From Poa pratensis (taxonomy: Eukaryota; Streptophyta; Magnoliopsida; Poales; Poaceae): DNA of 64,000 nt. The notes under the pieces are model-generated. The model was given only the letters and a program-made list of their open reading frames with translations, had not been told where the DNA came from and did no database searches. The position numbers and the translations under genes are program-made. Below are positions 1 through 11,088 of this stretch, in pieces. The stretch spans positions 5,634,616-5,698,615 of the forward strand of contig CAMZMU010000081.1 of the NCBI GenBank assembly GCA_947311845.1, in the 5' to 3' direction. Every line of letters begins with the position of its first letter. The stretch's first letter is position 1.

Positions 1-1850
1 TGTGGCTAAATCACCTGTCTTAGTAGTGCCTCCAGCACATGCAATTAAGTGATGGCCACAATTCAAATGGTTGCCTGTATAGCTGGTAAGATTTGATTTC
101 ACTTATTATGTAAACTGTAAAGTGGTACACATGAAATTGTTTATATAACATAATCTGATATACTAAAGACATACATACTTATATTGGGACACCTGAAGTA
201 GCTGCTCTGGTATTTCACCGCTAAGACTGTTATGTGCGAGATTACTGCAAAACACAATTAGTTATCATATAGATATATCGTAAGATAATAGAGCTGTCCT
301 TTATTTATGTGAATGAGTAGTATAATGAATATTATTGATGACATTCACTGTTCCACAAGTTTTATGAATAAATCAGCACCAAAAGGCCAACTTACATATT
401 GTTTAATGATGAAAGATTTGACAAAGAGCCTGGAATGTTGCCAATTAACATATTTTGGCTTAGATCCCTGTCCAAGATATCAGTGTTAGAGCTGTTTTTC
501 AGCCATGATAAAACCAGTCATGGGCTCACTTACAGATTTTGGAGTTCTGAAAGAAGGCCAAAAGATTCAGGTATCGAGCCATTTAAGCTATTTCTTCCAA
601 GTTTTAGAGTCGTTAAGTTTGATAGGTTCCCTAACTCTTGTGGAATTCCTCCAGTTATGCTGTTACCGTCCAATAGCCTGAAAACAAGTCTAAGAATCAG
701 AAAATGTCATTCATTTTGGAAGGAAAGTGAGATTTTTGTTTGACTAGACCCTTTCTTCTTGAAGTACAAGATATTTGCAGAGTAGATAACTGAACTTACA
801 GCTCCTGTAAAGTTGTTAACGTTGCAATACTGGGCGACAAGACTCCACTTAACCCTGACAAACTCAAAGTTCTGCGAATTTGGAAATGAGAAACTAAGCA
901 CATAGTAACGTGAACCCAGTTAAATGCTACAGCGAACTGTATTATAATAGTAAAAGTTGGAAATAGTAGATCATGAAGAATGTGCTGCCAAAGTGAAATC
1001 CTCGTTCTCTGCTGAGAGGTTTTTACGGGTTCTTATTAGAAGCTGGTATCAAGCATTATAAAAATAATTTATTAACAGTGTTGAAGATTTCACTATGCTC
1101 ATAGGACAGTGTGAATGCTCTTGAAGTGTTTGAGATGAATTATTTCACTTACATTCCAATAACGTCGCCATCGTCTTGATCGCATCTAACATTAGCAAAG
1201 TAGCAGGGACTAGCTTGATTGGCATTCCAGTCTTCCAAGACACCGCGGCTGTCAGTGAGCATCTTCCTCATTTCATGCAGTGCTATGACTGAGAAAAAAA
1301 TGTCATTTTGTTTGCTGGATTATGAGATAGGCACTAAATGCAAGGGAACGGATCTGTCTAGTGTTTCACTTGTAATCTGGATCGTTAACGGATGCAGAGC
1401 AAACCAAAAGTAATCCAGCTCACTTAAATAAAGAAAATAATAAGTATTCGATGACAATAGAACTGAAAATCAACTAAGCAATTGAAGGAGTGGTTGATAT
1501 CCAGTAGCCAGAACTGGTGTTTTAGTATCTATATGCTATACCTTTTGGCAACACCAGAATTCTGTAGGATTACTATGGTAATTATACAGTTTATATGAAA
1601 TACACTTGGCTAATTATAATTTATAAGACAGGGAGGCAAACCCCCAGCTGAATACTCTAGTCAAATAGTAACATTCCAATTAAATATGGCATATCCTCGA
1701 GGTAAAAAAAGGGGCATATCTTTACCTAATGCTGACCATGTAGAATAATATATGTTTAAATATATGTATATGGGCTTTACCTTGGAGGTTAGGATCTGCC
1801 AAAGATTGGAGGCACCCCAATAAAACTAATCCGAAAGCTACTAGCTTCAT
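1..1850 (-). CDS. LRR-II type receptor-like kinase, N-terminal part (3' end beyond window)
   Basis: Seven coding exons on the minus strand join in frame: 1781-1850, 1153-1288, 800-871, 534-677, 396-467, 179-244 and 1-82. They give 214 codons with GT/AG borders throughout. The start ATG (1848-1850) opens a hydrophobic signal peptide (MKLVAFGLVLLGCLQSLA). Exon 2 encodes an LRR N-terminal cap containing LEDWNANQASPCYFANVRCD. Exons 3 to 6 encode five leucine-rich repeats, with exons of 72, 144 and 72 bp, the modular sizes typical of SERK/NIK-class genes. The last exon encodes NYTGNHLNCG followed by a Ser/Thr/Gly-rich start of the juxtamembrane linker. In this family the transmembrane helix and Ser/Thr kinase follow; here they lie before base 1. 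Such proteins act at the plasma membrane as receptors or co-receptors. The open frame is undamaged as far as seen. It is closest in memory to Arabidopsis At5g10290/At5g65240-like proteins. The subfamily assignment is inference; the LRR-RLK assignment is firm. Confidence 0.88.
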
Positions 1851-1992
1851 GCTTTCTAAAACTATTTTTAGTTTGTTTTGTTTTGTTTTGTTTTTTGGCA
1901 ACAAAAACACTGCTCGATTTAGTCTGAATCTGTGCTTGATGGAACACAGAAGCATTCAATTTGACCTCAATTAGTGCCAGGTAGCTGCATTA
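1851..1992 (-). other. probable 5' leader exon next to the LRR-RLK start
   Basis: Just upstream of the receptor kinase ATG the minus strand has a pyrimidine-rich stretch ending TTTTGCTTTTCAG, a good splice acceptor whose AG lies at 1993-1994. A GTAAGT donor is found on the same strand at 6971. If paired, these define a leader intron of about 5 kb. A T/G-rich tract (TTTTG repeated) lies at 1871-1893. The exon is inferred from splice signals only. Confidence 0.4.
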
Positions 1993-2444
1993 CTGAAAAG
2001 CAAAATGAAGTGTGTGAGAAGACTAGCAGAGCGAACTGAGAAGGATGGAAAGCAAAAAGTAGTAAGGCAGTAATGTGTAGAGAGAAGTCTGACAAGAACC
2101 TGCAACTGAAAAACAGGAAGGAAGATTCGATTTAATGAAATCCACCAGCAATGATGAAAATTGGGTTCATTTGCAAACTATCATCTCCATTACCATCTCA
2201 AGTCCATAGACTGGACCCAATGAGACTACCGAATATAAAGATGGGACACAATGGCCCCATAAACTATTATTTTGAAATAAATGATGCTACTGTTGGAATA
2301 AAGGTAACCACTTGGCCCCTATACAGTTTGTAGTGAACCCACAACAGATGTAGTGTATCTTATTTACATGCCGCAATACAAGACACACATACTTTATTTA
2401 TTATTTTCGTTACTACCCATTGTTATCATAAACTAGGTATCTAA

Positions 2445-2462
2445 GCGCGGCAAATGCCGCGC
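2445..2462 (-). repeat. Helitron-type 3' terminal hairpin
   Basis: A perfect 8-bp GC-rich stem with a two-base loop lies eight bases from a CTAG terminus at 2433-2436. Spacing and composition match the 3' termination hairpin of Helitrons read on the minus strand. Confidence 0.6.
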
Positions 2463-3866
2463 GTGTGTTTTTGAATTTGAATTTGAAAATGGCGACGTTG
2501 TAAAGTTGTCTAAGTTTGAAAATCATTGGAATTAAAAAATGTTTCCGTTTTAAAAATGGTTGGACTTTGGAGATTGTTCAAATATGGAAATTATTGTAAT
2601 GCAATTTCGTATGTGTTTGATTTTTTACGTGAAAATATTCTGAAATAGTTATTATTTTTTTTGAGTCTCTTCACACATTTTAGAGTTCCGTTAAATATAA
2701 ATATTTATTTGAACTCCGTCATTAGGGAGAATGCAATGTGTGAGATAATATGTGAGATATATATGTTTTACAGTATGTCTTTTTTTTTGTAAGCAAATTG
2801 AATTTTCCAGATGTGTTGCATGTATTTATATTTTATCGTTGAAGAAGTAATTTGTCATATCGAGCATTTTTAGATATTTAGGAAATTGGGATGTTTGGAT
2901 ATAATTGAAGTATACCATAAACATTTGTTTCAACTCCATAATTAGGGAGAATACAATTTGTGAGATATATTTTAGACTGTCTCCAATTTTCTAGCAATTC
3001 GAAAGGTGAAAATGTGTTGCATTTTTTGAACATTTATTTTAAATGATTGTAATTCAATTTCAAATAAGTTTGAATGGTTCTATATGTTTGTATCTTGTCG
3101 AAATATTTGTTTGAGTTGCATAATCGGAGGATGTACAGTACATGACCATTTGTTAAATTCAATCTGTAATTAGAGGAAATTTATTTGGTTTTTGTACTAA
3201 TGTTTTCCAAATTAGAGCAGTGAAATGCCGTAAATATTTAGTTGAACTTCATAATTAGGGAGAATACAATATGTGAGATAATATGTGAGGTATATATATT
3301 TTAGGGTGTGGCTATTTTTTTTAGCAAATTGAATTTTTCAAATGTGTTGCATGTATTTTTTTTGTGAGAATTATGATATATTTCATCGTAGGCCGCGTCT
3401 GTGTTTGATGAATTTTATGTATGTTTGTAAAAAAATTTGTTGGAATGTGAATATTATTTGAATTTGGAAAAGTTTGTGCTTAGAGGAATGGTTAGCTTTC
3501 GAACATGGTTCGTATTGGAATGTATTCGAATTTGTATTCTTTTGATGTGTACAAAATGGTTAGATTTGGAAGGTAGTTGAAATTTTGAAATTTGTAAATG
3601 TGAATTTTGAGTTGAAATGTTCAAATAGATTTTAGGAGAATGAGCAATTTGGATTTTTTTTCAAATTTGGATTCTTTTATTGTTCATCAACTGAGCAGGT
3701 TTGGAAGTTATCTGACATTTTGGAATATTCAAATTTGTAATCTGAGTAGTAGTGCCCAAATATGATTAGTCTTTCCATACAGTTAACATTTGAGTTGTTA
3801 AAACTCTTTTTTTGTGTGGAAAATAGTTAACTTTTTTTCGCTAGCATTTTAGTATGGTTTTATATT

Positions 3867-4126
3867 TTGTCGATTATGTGCATATATAATTAGTAACCTA
3901 TTTGAATTGTATTATATGTTTGTGGTTTGTTGTAAATCTTTAAATATAATTCAGTAATCAGAGAAAACACATTATAGGAGTATTTATTAAATTAATTTGT
4001 CGATTATGTGCATAGATAATTAGTAACCTATTTGAATTGATATTATATGTTTGTGGTCTGTTGTAAATCTTTAAATGTAATTCAATAACCAGAGAAAATA
4101 CATTGTATGAGTATTTATTAAATTCA
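3867..4126. repeat. tandem duplication, two 130-bp units
   Basis: The block starting TTTGTCGATTATGTGCAT at 3867 recurs from 3997 with a constant shift of 130 bp and only scattered differences. It is AT-rich and has no spacer between copies. It lies inside the candidate Helitron. Confidence 0.75.
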
Positions 4127-4466
4127 ATTTAGTTTCAATTTACAATTAGAGGAATTGAATTTGTATTTTCTTCAAGTACTTATCTAATTATTATTTTTTG
4201 TTGTAAATGCAACTACATAATAAGAGGGATTTAAGGTATGTTAGCTCCAAATATGGTAACTAAATTGAAATATAGATTATGGTTCCATTTTGTTGCAAAT
4301 TTTTTTTTTACCATTATAATCAGAAGAAATATATTATGGTTATCTCTAAATAGTTTCCTTTTTCAGCATTTATTAAATTTGTTTGCATATTTCTTAGTAT
4401 TTACCAAATTGGAATCTTCGGATATATTTGTAGTGTATTATAAATATTTGTGTTAACTTCATAATT

Positions 4467-4726
4467 AGGGATAGTGCAATATGTGAGATATACTTTATAG
4501 TATCTTCAATTTTCTAGTAAATTATAATGTTCAAGTGTGTTGCATTTATATTTTCCATGGGCATTTCGAAATATCTTATCGTTTCTCTAAATGTCTAGGG
4601 ATAGTGCAATATGTGAGATATACTTTATAGTATCTTCAATTTTCTAGTAAATTATAATGTTCAAGTGGGTTTCATTTATATTTTCCATGGGCATTTTGAA
4701 ATATCTTATCGTTTCTCTAAATGTCT
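4467..4726. repeat. tandem duplication, two 130-bp units (second family)
   Basis: The segment beginning AGGGATAGTGCAATATGTGA repeats with a 130-bp shift (second copy from about 4597), ending in ATGTCTAG. The motif ATAATTAGGGA...ATGTGAGATA also occurs dispersed near 2722, 2938 and 3250, so the whole AT-rich tract is built from related repeats. Confidence 0.8.
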
Positions 4727-5185
4727 AGCAAATTTAAATGTTGATACATTCTAGAGTTTTTTTAGCTTCCAATTTTGTAGTAAGTTGGAATGTTTAAGTG
4801 TGTTTTTTTTCAGCATTTTTAAAATTGAATTGTGTAGTTAGAGAAATTTAAGTCGAATAAACTCCAAATATGTTAGTTAAGTTGAAATGGTCAAATATAG
4901 TTTTATTTTGCCATATTTTTTTTATGTGTCAGCATAATCGAAGGAAATATATTATGGTTATTTCTGAATGTTAACCTTTTTTGATTGTTTATTAAATGCA
5001 GTTGCATTGTTTATTAAATATAGGTACACTAAATGTTACAATTTATGGAGTCATTGTGAAGAAAGATCAATCGGTTTAATATAATTGTCTTGCAAACTAA
5101 AATGTCTTGCAATTATTTTTCTTCTATGCAAATTTCAAATTTGGTTATATGTTATAAATAGGCAACGTTTATTTTTTTCTCTGAT

Positions 5186-5533
5186 GTTGATATGTTTGCC
5201 ACAATTGTAAATTCTGTTGGAAGAAAAAATTCGAATTTGAAAATATCGACATTCAAATGCTGTTTCGATTTGAATGTATCGAAATTAGGAAGGAGAAGTT
5301 GATATGTTTGCCACAATTGTAAATTCTGTTGGAAGAAAAAATTCGAATTTGAAAATATCGACATTCAAATGCTGTTTCGATTTGAATGTATCGAAATTAG
5401 GAAGGAGAAGTTGATATGTTTGCCACAATTGTAAATTCTGTTGGAAGAAAAAATTCGAATTTGAAAATATCGACATTCAAATGCTGTTTCGATTTGAATG
5501 TATCGAAATTAGGAAGGAGAAGTTGACGTTTGC
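5186..5533. repeat. 112-bp tandem repeat, three full copies plus partial
   Basis: Identical-looking copies begin GTTGATATGTTTGCCAC at 5186, 5298 and 5410, and a fourth starts at 5522 but diverges after about 8 bases. Unit length is exactly 112 bp. The near-identity points to recent tandem amplification. There are no unique spacers, so this is not a CRISPR-like array. Confidence 0.9.
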
Positions 5534-5789
5534 AAACTGTCCAAATTTTGAAATCGTTAAAAGTTGCTCGCATGTGAATTTTTTTTTGACGGTCTTCAAA
5601 ATGCCCGCATCTGAAAGGCATCGAAATTTTTAAAACATTTGAATCTGAAATTTGTTCAAATGCTATAAATAGTCGTCGTTTTTTGTTCGTGTTAGTGCTG
5701 GCATGTTTGTCACTTTGTAAATACTTTGTATTTGAAAAGTTATGAAAGATTTGGAAGACAAAAAAAGGAAAAAGGAAAAGCAAAAAAAA

Positions 5790-6235
5790 AAAAAGGCCGG
5801 ACGTAGCCGCCCAGCAGACGGCCCGGCCCACGTAGCGGCCCATCTGGCCCGCTGGGACGTCGTGTGGACGTCACCGGCGGCCGGGTCCGCGGCGGCGGCG
5901 CGGAGCTCGCCGGCGTGGCGAGACGGCGTTCTGGGATGCGCGCGCATGCGCGTCCGACGCGCGCGGATGCGGGCAAGACGGGGTGGCGGCGCCGCCCCGT
6001 TTTGGTCGCCGGGGCGGCCGCGGCGGCGTGGAAACGCGGCGGAAGGCCGCGCGCGTGGCGGCGCCGACTCCGGCGATCTCACGGCGCCCCGACACGCTGT
6101 TCTCGGCGAGGAGGTGGAGGGCGGCGCGGCGGAGCCCTCCGTGGCCGCGGATTTGGCCGGGGAGGCGCGAGGCGGCGGCGATACGCGGCGGCGACGCCGG
6201 CGATCTCCGGCCGTGCGGGAGAAGGATGAGGAAGA
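5790..6235. other. GC-rich island inside the AT-rich element
   Basis: Roughly 450 bp of extreme G+C content with many CGG/GCC triplets stands inside otherwise AT-rich DNA. It is open in several frames on both strands, which is a composition effect. It looks like a captured promoter or 5'-UTR fragment of a grass gene, but no protein family is recognisable. Confidence 0.45.
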
Positions 6236-6360
6236 GGAATTGTGCAGATGTTTTTTCAAAAAAAACCCCGAAGTTTCCATAAATTACGTTTAGGTCCTTT
6301 GCGGGCGTTTTTCTGCAAAACGGTCGCTGCAGCGCGACATGGCGCGATGCTATTGGAAGA

Positions 6361-6396
6361 AATCCGGTGCTACAGTGTTACTGTAGCATCACGGAT
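6361..6396. repeat. imperfect hairpin
   Basis: The arms TGCTACAGT (6368-6376) and ACTGTAGCA (6380-6388) are perfect complements around GTT. They are extended by AATCCG and CGGATT on the outside. The hairpin lies about 110 bp inside the 5' end of the candidate Helitron. Confidence 0.6.
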
Positions 6397-6971
6397 TTTG
6401 GCGCGATCCAGAACGTCCGTTGCGTAGATCTGACGGTCAGAAATTGGAGGTGACGTGGATGCTCGAATTGGGGGTGATTCCCACCAACTTTTATATATAG
6501 GGGAATGCTATATTTGCTAGCTAGTAAGCATCTTGATATATGGGGAGAAAAGTTGAGAAAAAAGTAGACATGTCTTTTCCCCTTAAAATCTGGCAATAAC
6601 ATAGCAACCTCCCCAAGTAAACAGCCTGTTCTTAGTATACTCATTAAGAATTTCAGTATCAAGATTCATGATATCTAAAATGAACTCTGACTCTCAGTTT
6701 CCTACTAATTCTGGTTCTGCAGGTGGAAGCTTCTGAACATAATCTACTGCTCCATTAGTGCTTGAGCAAAACAAAACCTCCCCAATTCATCCCTTCCCAA
6801 GTAGCCATTGCACACAAGGGAAGCAAGAGACCAAACAACCTCATAGAAGAACACACAACAGCCACTCTAACTAAAGGAAGGCAAATAATCAAGTGAAGCA
6901 AAGAAGAAGCGGAGGAAAATTCAGAAGTTAACCATGCTGTGTAAATGGAAGGACGAGTGTCAAGAACTTAC

Positions 6972-7110
6972 AGGAAAAGGGGGAGAGAAGCATGTGGTGC
7001 TCCTTCCTTTGACCTTTCTTCTTTCAGGTGTGTCTTGGAAGAAGACTGTGTGTCTGAGCTCAGAGAGAAGTGTGGAGGTACTAGACTGGACACACATGCA
7101 GTTGTCCTGA
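6972..7110 (-). other. possible first leader exon and promoter side of LRR-RLK gene
   Basis: The minus strand here ends in CCT|GTAAGTTC, a strong donor, preceded by a purine/pyrimidine-rich stretch (CTTCTTCC, AGAAGAAAGG) typical of leader sequence. The upstream exon limit is not visible. Its assignment to the receptor kinase is by position and splice signal only. Confidence 0.25.
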
Positions 7111-9030
7111 GTGGGTGAAATTTAACAGGGTGCTTCTTGCAGGAAGAAGCAATGAAGTCCGTTCATCTCATTGTATTTTGCAACGGACACCTCAGATCGA
7201 ACGCATCTGGGCCATCTACTGGCCGAAACACACGCTGTTCACCCTTTGGGGCACCGAAAGTTTTCCGTTAGAGCTTTACCCTAGTTAAGCAGCTGACTAG
7301 TAGATCTTCGAAATCCCATAGCATTTAGATGGGCCATGCTGTCTTTCGGCATAAGATTTTATATGGCGTTTAGAGCCTCAAATTTGCGTAAGGAGACTGC
7401 GCTTCCCTTCTCGGTTGACTAGCATAAGCAAGGGATAATTACCCAAAACACCACCTGTTCCTTCATCTTTCTGTGCAACGCCCTCAGCCGGGCTCCACTA
7501 TCACACCCTTACGTTGATGCTACTACTTTGAAAAGGCTTTGTTTTTACAAGTTATTGGAGCAAGTATACCAGCCAATCTAGTCCATATTTTCTTGAAGAA
7601 ACCAGTGGATTTGTTGGTTTCAGCCTTCCTGCTGACGTTGTTGTGGTTGTATATTCCCTGATCTTGAAACGACAGTCTGTGATAGACAAATTACAGGTCA
7701 CGGTCCGTTGTACTGTGTGTTAAATCGTCCCACTATGTGCCTTTCATGATGACCATGCCACCACAAAACTGTGGATATGATCAGTTTGTCTATTACTGTC
7801 CTTCAATTATTTGTACTACTATTTGCGTATCGCTATCCTATCAGTTACCAGAGTGTAACTTGGTTCTAGAATCAATGATTACGTTAGTTCTACTTCCATT
7901 CCAGCACTAACAAGCTATATTCTTCCACTAAAATTTATGCTAAGCCATATTTTAGGTTTTACTTGATCATTTACAGGCACCATTAGTGGTTTGTAATTTC
8001 GCGTTTTCTTCAGCATTCTTTACATATACATAAGTTTGTAAGGTTGTAAGGTTCAATGTTTTTTTTTGACATGTAAGGTTCTATGCTGTGTGTACATTGT
8101 AAGAAAAAAGACTGTTGAATCCAGGATCCAAAAATCTGTATATATATGTCACTCTTTACTTTAGTGTTTCATTTTGTGTCCAGAATTATATCTGTATATC
8201 AAGTGTGCAGTGCTACGTGCATCATTTTATCTATCAGCTTAATCTAGATATCTAAATCCTTTTGGTTATACAATAAATTTGCGCATCTGCCGGTCCAAGA
8301 AAAATAATACGCAGTGTGTTCTCCAAAATATTGGAAGGGTACGTTAGGCGTCTTCTCCAAAATGGCCACTTAATTCCTTCACGAATTTGTTCCACTATAT
8401 ATTTATTCCTCATATTGATAAAAAAAAGGACATTCTTCTACTTGAGGAAATGGAGGATAAGAAGCAATATTCATAGTAATTCCTTTTAGCCCTTGGGGTC
8501 GATAACTCAACCTATTTGTTCTTCAACTAATCTAGAATTATGGATGTCAACATGTAGTAAGGCATGTAAATGTCAATCAAGTGGATCACACTGTATATAT
8601 GCTCTCTGTAGTCCAATTTATAGCTTGAAAATCCCAGGAATCCAGTATGTAGCCTCCAAGGAATGTTTCCAGAACTTGAATGTCAGATAGCATTAGCAAA
8701 AAGATAACTAGAGAATAAGCACCTATATAACATAGTTTGACCTCCCTAATTTAATGTTCCATAAAGTTTAGATGCATTCAGAAAAAAATAGGGCAGAAAT
8801 AGAAAAGGAATATTAATAAATTAAGAAAAGCAGGAGTGCCAAGCTCAAATATGTGTCACTAGGCCAAACAATGACCAGCACAATCTTTAGCTAAAGTTCA
8901 AAAAAAAAAATCAATAGTTTCTAGTCCAGTGAGCCAGTGCTGGGAGTATCTATTCTCTTCCCACTACTCTGCTGGGTCGCATTGTTCCAAAGCCGTCCTC
9001 ATCCAAAACCCAATTCTCCATCCAACCATA
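7111..9030. other. intergenic, no gene recognised
   Basis: About 1.9 kb of mixed, mildly AT-rich DNA has only short ORFs (largest about 65 aa), with no similarity I recognise and no terminal inverted repeats. It may include promoter sequence of the receptor kinase gene. Confidence 0.5.
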
Positions 9031-9530
9031 TGTTTTTACAGGTCCGACGCTGCCTGGAGTGAATATTGCGACCGAATTTTCTCGCTTCTTTGAAAAAGCT
9101 TTCCCCTATCTCCATTGAGTGAGTGAGATGCTCTCTTCCCTCGGTTTGGGCTTTTCGTCTTGGATAAACTGATTGATATACGCCCTCCCTGCTGCTTGAA
9201 CTTTTGGGTCGGTGTATGCAGTTCGAGATGCTTTACGAAGGTGATGTTGAGTGTAGCTGTCGGAACTTTGAGCTAACACAGGTACAGAGAATTTGCAACG
9301 AAGACATGCATGCCATGAAGTACTTCATCACCCGTGAAAAGATCCTCGAGGTGAGGTCTGTGTGACCAGGGAACCTCGATGCCATGTTTCTTAATGCAGA
9401 GAGAGGGCAAATGATCTTTGTCAGAGCCAGAGTCCTTGACATGCCAAAAAGGAAGGATGAAACCCAAAAAATGGTGCTGGGCTAGCGCAAGAAGGGTCGC
9501 AACATGAGCCTCCCTCCACTAAAAGTTGGT
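9030..9530 (+). pseudogene. FAR1/FHY3-like (MULE-derived) remnant
   Basis: The plus strand around 9219-9265 encodes QFEMLYEGDVECSCRNFE, which fits the first half of the SWIM zinc finger of FAR1-related proteins (CxC then FE). After a frame change, the next about 50 bases encode RRHACHEVLHH, which fits the second half (C/R-R-HA...-VLHH). The two halves lie in different frames and a stop follows at about 9362, so the locus is a broken fragment. In the family this finger binds DNA, and the proteins are transposase-derived transcription factors. Whether this is a host FAR1-related gene fragment or a MULE transposase fragment cannot be told. The upstream and downstream parts (9030-9200, 9370-9530) are included only tentatively. 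Confidence 0.4.
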
Positions 9531-11088
9531 TTTTGAGCCGTGATTGTAATTGTTTGTGGTGCTTCTCGTCTTACGGAAAAGACATATGAGAACTACGAGT
9601 ACTTCTGAGGTGCATGTTTTTGCCTGAAACTCCAGTCCATGTGGTCAAATCGCTAGCGCATTTTCATGAAACAGTGGCCCTGGCCTTACTTTCTAGGCTA
9701 CTAGTACGAGCCAAGCATATAGCAGTTTTCTCGTCATAGGGCCATATGCTTGTGTCTGAAAAATAAAAAGAGACTGAAATTTTGAGAAGCTTCCAAGTCT
9801 AGCAGGAGTGTCGTTTGGCATGGATTTGCAGACGTTGGTAGCAATCTGATGCTGACCCTCTGCATGTCCCCAGCTTATCATGACAGGGCACAACCAGTAA
9901 TATTCATGCAACTAACCGTGGATACTGTTTGATTCTGCCAGCTTCATGTGCAGACGTGCTTCTCTTCCTCTTATTCTTCTGAACTTTTTCCCTGTGATAG
10001 ATACTGCAGAACATGATCATAAATCACCATGCAACATTATCTAGTAGAGCATGCAACGGTACAAGAAACATGTATGTCAAGAGCTGAAACGTGTTCACTG
10101 ACGGTTTCCCTGTCATTGATAAGAGACATACTAGTAACATATAATCCGCTAGTATTATACAACAATGCCTGGAAAGCAGCATCGGAGAAAACTAGAAACA
10201 ACAGCATCAAAGATGGATGGTCACCGATCCAAGCTCGCAAAATATGAGCAAAGCTGGGTACATGGCCATCAATCCAAACTATGGAAAAACAGCAGCAACA
10301 TAGGACCACACCAAGTAGAAGATTCAGAAAAAGCGAAGCTACAGGATATGAGGAGCTTTCGGACGATTCCGATCCAGAAGGCCACAGGCATTTCAGTACC
10401 ATGGTGTTCTGGTAAGTTTGCACACATGCTATGGCCTTGAACAGATTCCAGTTATCCCTGCTAAAACGTGGAAATTTTGTATCAGTACATTGTCACGAAA
10501 CAAACAGTGTCTAGCAGTATGTCAGCATCAGCAGATTGTGATCATACATATTTGCATGTATCCTACTTCTCACTGCTCGTAGATATATTACAGTTCAAAG
10601 AGAAAACAATGACTTGCAGAAGTTACTAAAATATATTTCTTTTAAGAAAAGGGTGTACTCTCGCCTCTGCATCCGTTGATGCACACATCCATAACTTGCT
10701 AAACCAGATGAACATCAGATGCGCTTAAATTAAGAAAATCAAAACAGAGGCAGAATGACTCTCTGATGATTCACTGGGATTAGTTACATAAATTGTACCT
10801 CTAATTCAGCAGTTCTGGTTTCAATAGTTGTCCGATGAATTTCATGTTCAAAACTATCATCTGTAAGCAGATGCTTTTCACATGCAGCATTTCTGCAGAT
10901 GTTAATAGAAGAAGTATGGATGTTCTCACAGTTTTATAAGATCCAAATTTTAAAACTAAAAAATATCACTCTTAAGAGATTCCAGATATTACTACTTTCT
11001 GCACTGGTTTATTCAATATGTTTGTTGTATATGCTCTTCATCAACATCACAAAAATGCATAGAACTTTTTTCAGGACTTAGATGGATG
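9531..11088. other. intergenic; one weak coding-like stretch
   Basis: No gene is recognised. From about 10321 to 10420 the plus strand reads GYEELSDDSDPEGHRH within an open frame, with an acidic/serine composition like an exon. No start, splice structure or family could be assigned. The rest is AT-rich spacer reaching the 3' end of the 14-3-3 gene. Confidence 0.35.

Larger units (their letters stand above)
2433..6504 (-). mobile_element. candidate non-autonomous Helitron, about 4.1 kb
   Basis: Read on the minus strand, the right-hand boundary begins TCCCCTATATATAAAAG (6504 downward), like the TC...TATAAAAG 5' ends of grass Helitrons. The other end is a perfect 8-bp stem hairpin (GCGCGGCA, loop of two, TGCCGCGC; 2445-2462) followed eight bases later by CTAG (2433-2436) and then T. 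A hairpin about 10-12 nt before a CTRR terminus is the diagnostic Helitron 3' end. There is no target-site duplication, as expected. The base before the 5' TC is T rather than the usual A. No Rep/helicase ORF is visible, so it would be non-autonomous. The interior is AT-rich with tandem repeats and one GC-rich island. Confidence 0.55.
1994..6971 (-). other. candidate 5'-leader intron of the LRR-RLK gene
   Basis: The minus strand reads CCT|GTAAGTTC at 6964-6974 and TTTTCAG|TAATG near 1994, a plausible donor-acceptor pair in front of the coding start. The interval is almost filled by the candidate Helitron at 2433-6504, so the intron would be enlarged by the insertion. Leader introns are known in SERK-like genes. 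Transcript evidence is lacking. Confidence 0.3.

Noticed and set aside
5186..5533. Regular repeats resembling a CRISPR array
   Set aside because: Units are contiguous 112-bp tandem copies with no unique spacers, in a plant nuclear genome.
5663..6293. Several long overlapping ORFs on both strands (up to 205 codons)
   Set aside because: All six frames are open because of extreme GC content. Translations are Arg/Ala/Pro/Gly-rich without any domain.
10037..10423. Minus-strand frame of 128 codons with a hydrophobic segment
   Set aside because: No homology or start context. It lies antisense to a stretch with more coding-like composition, and no splice partner was found.
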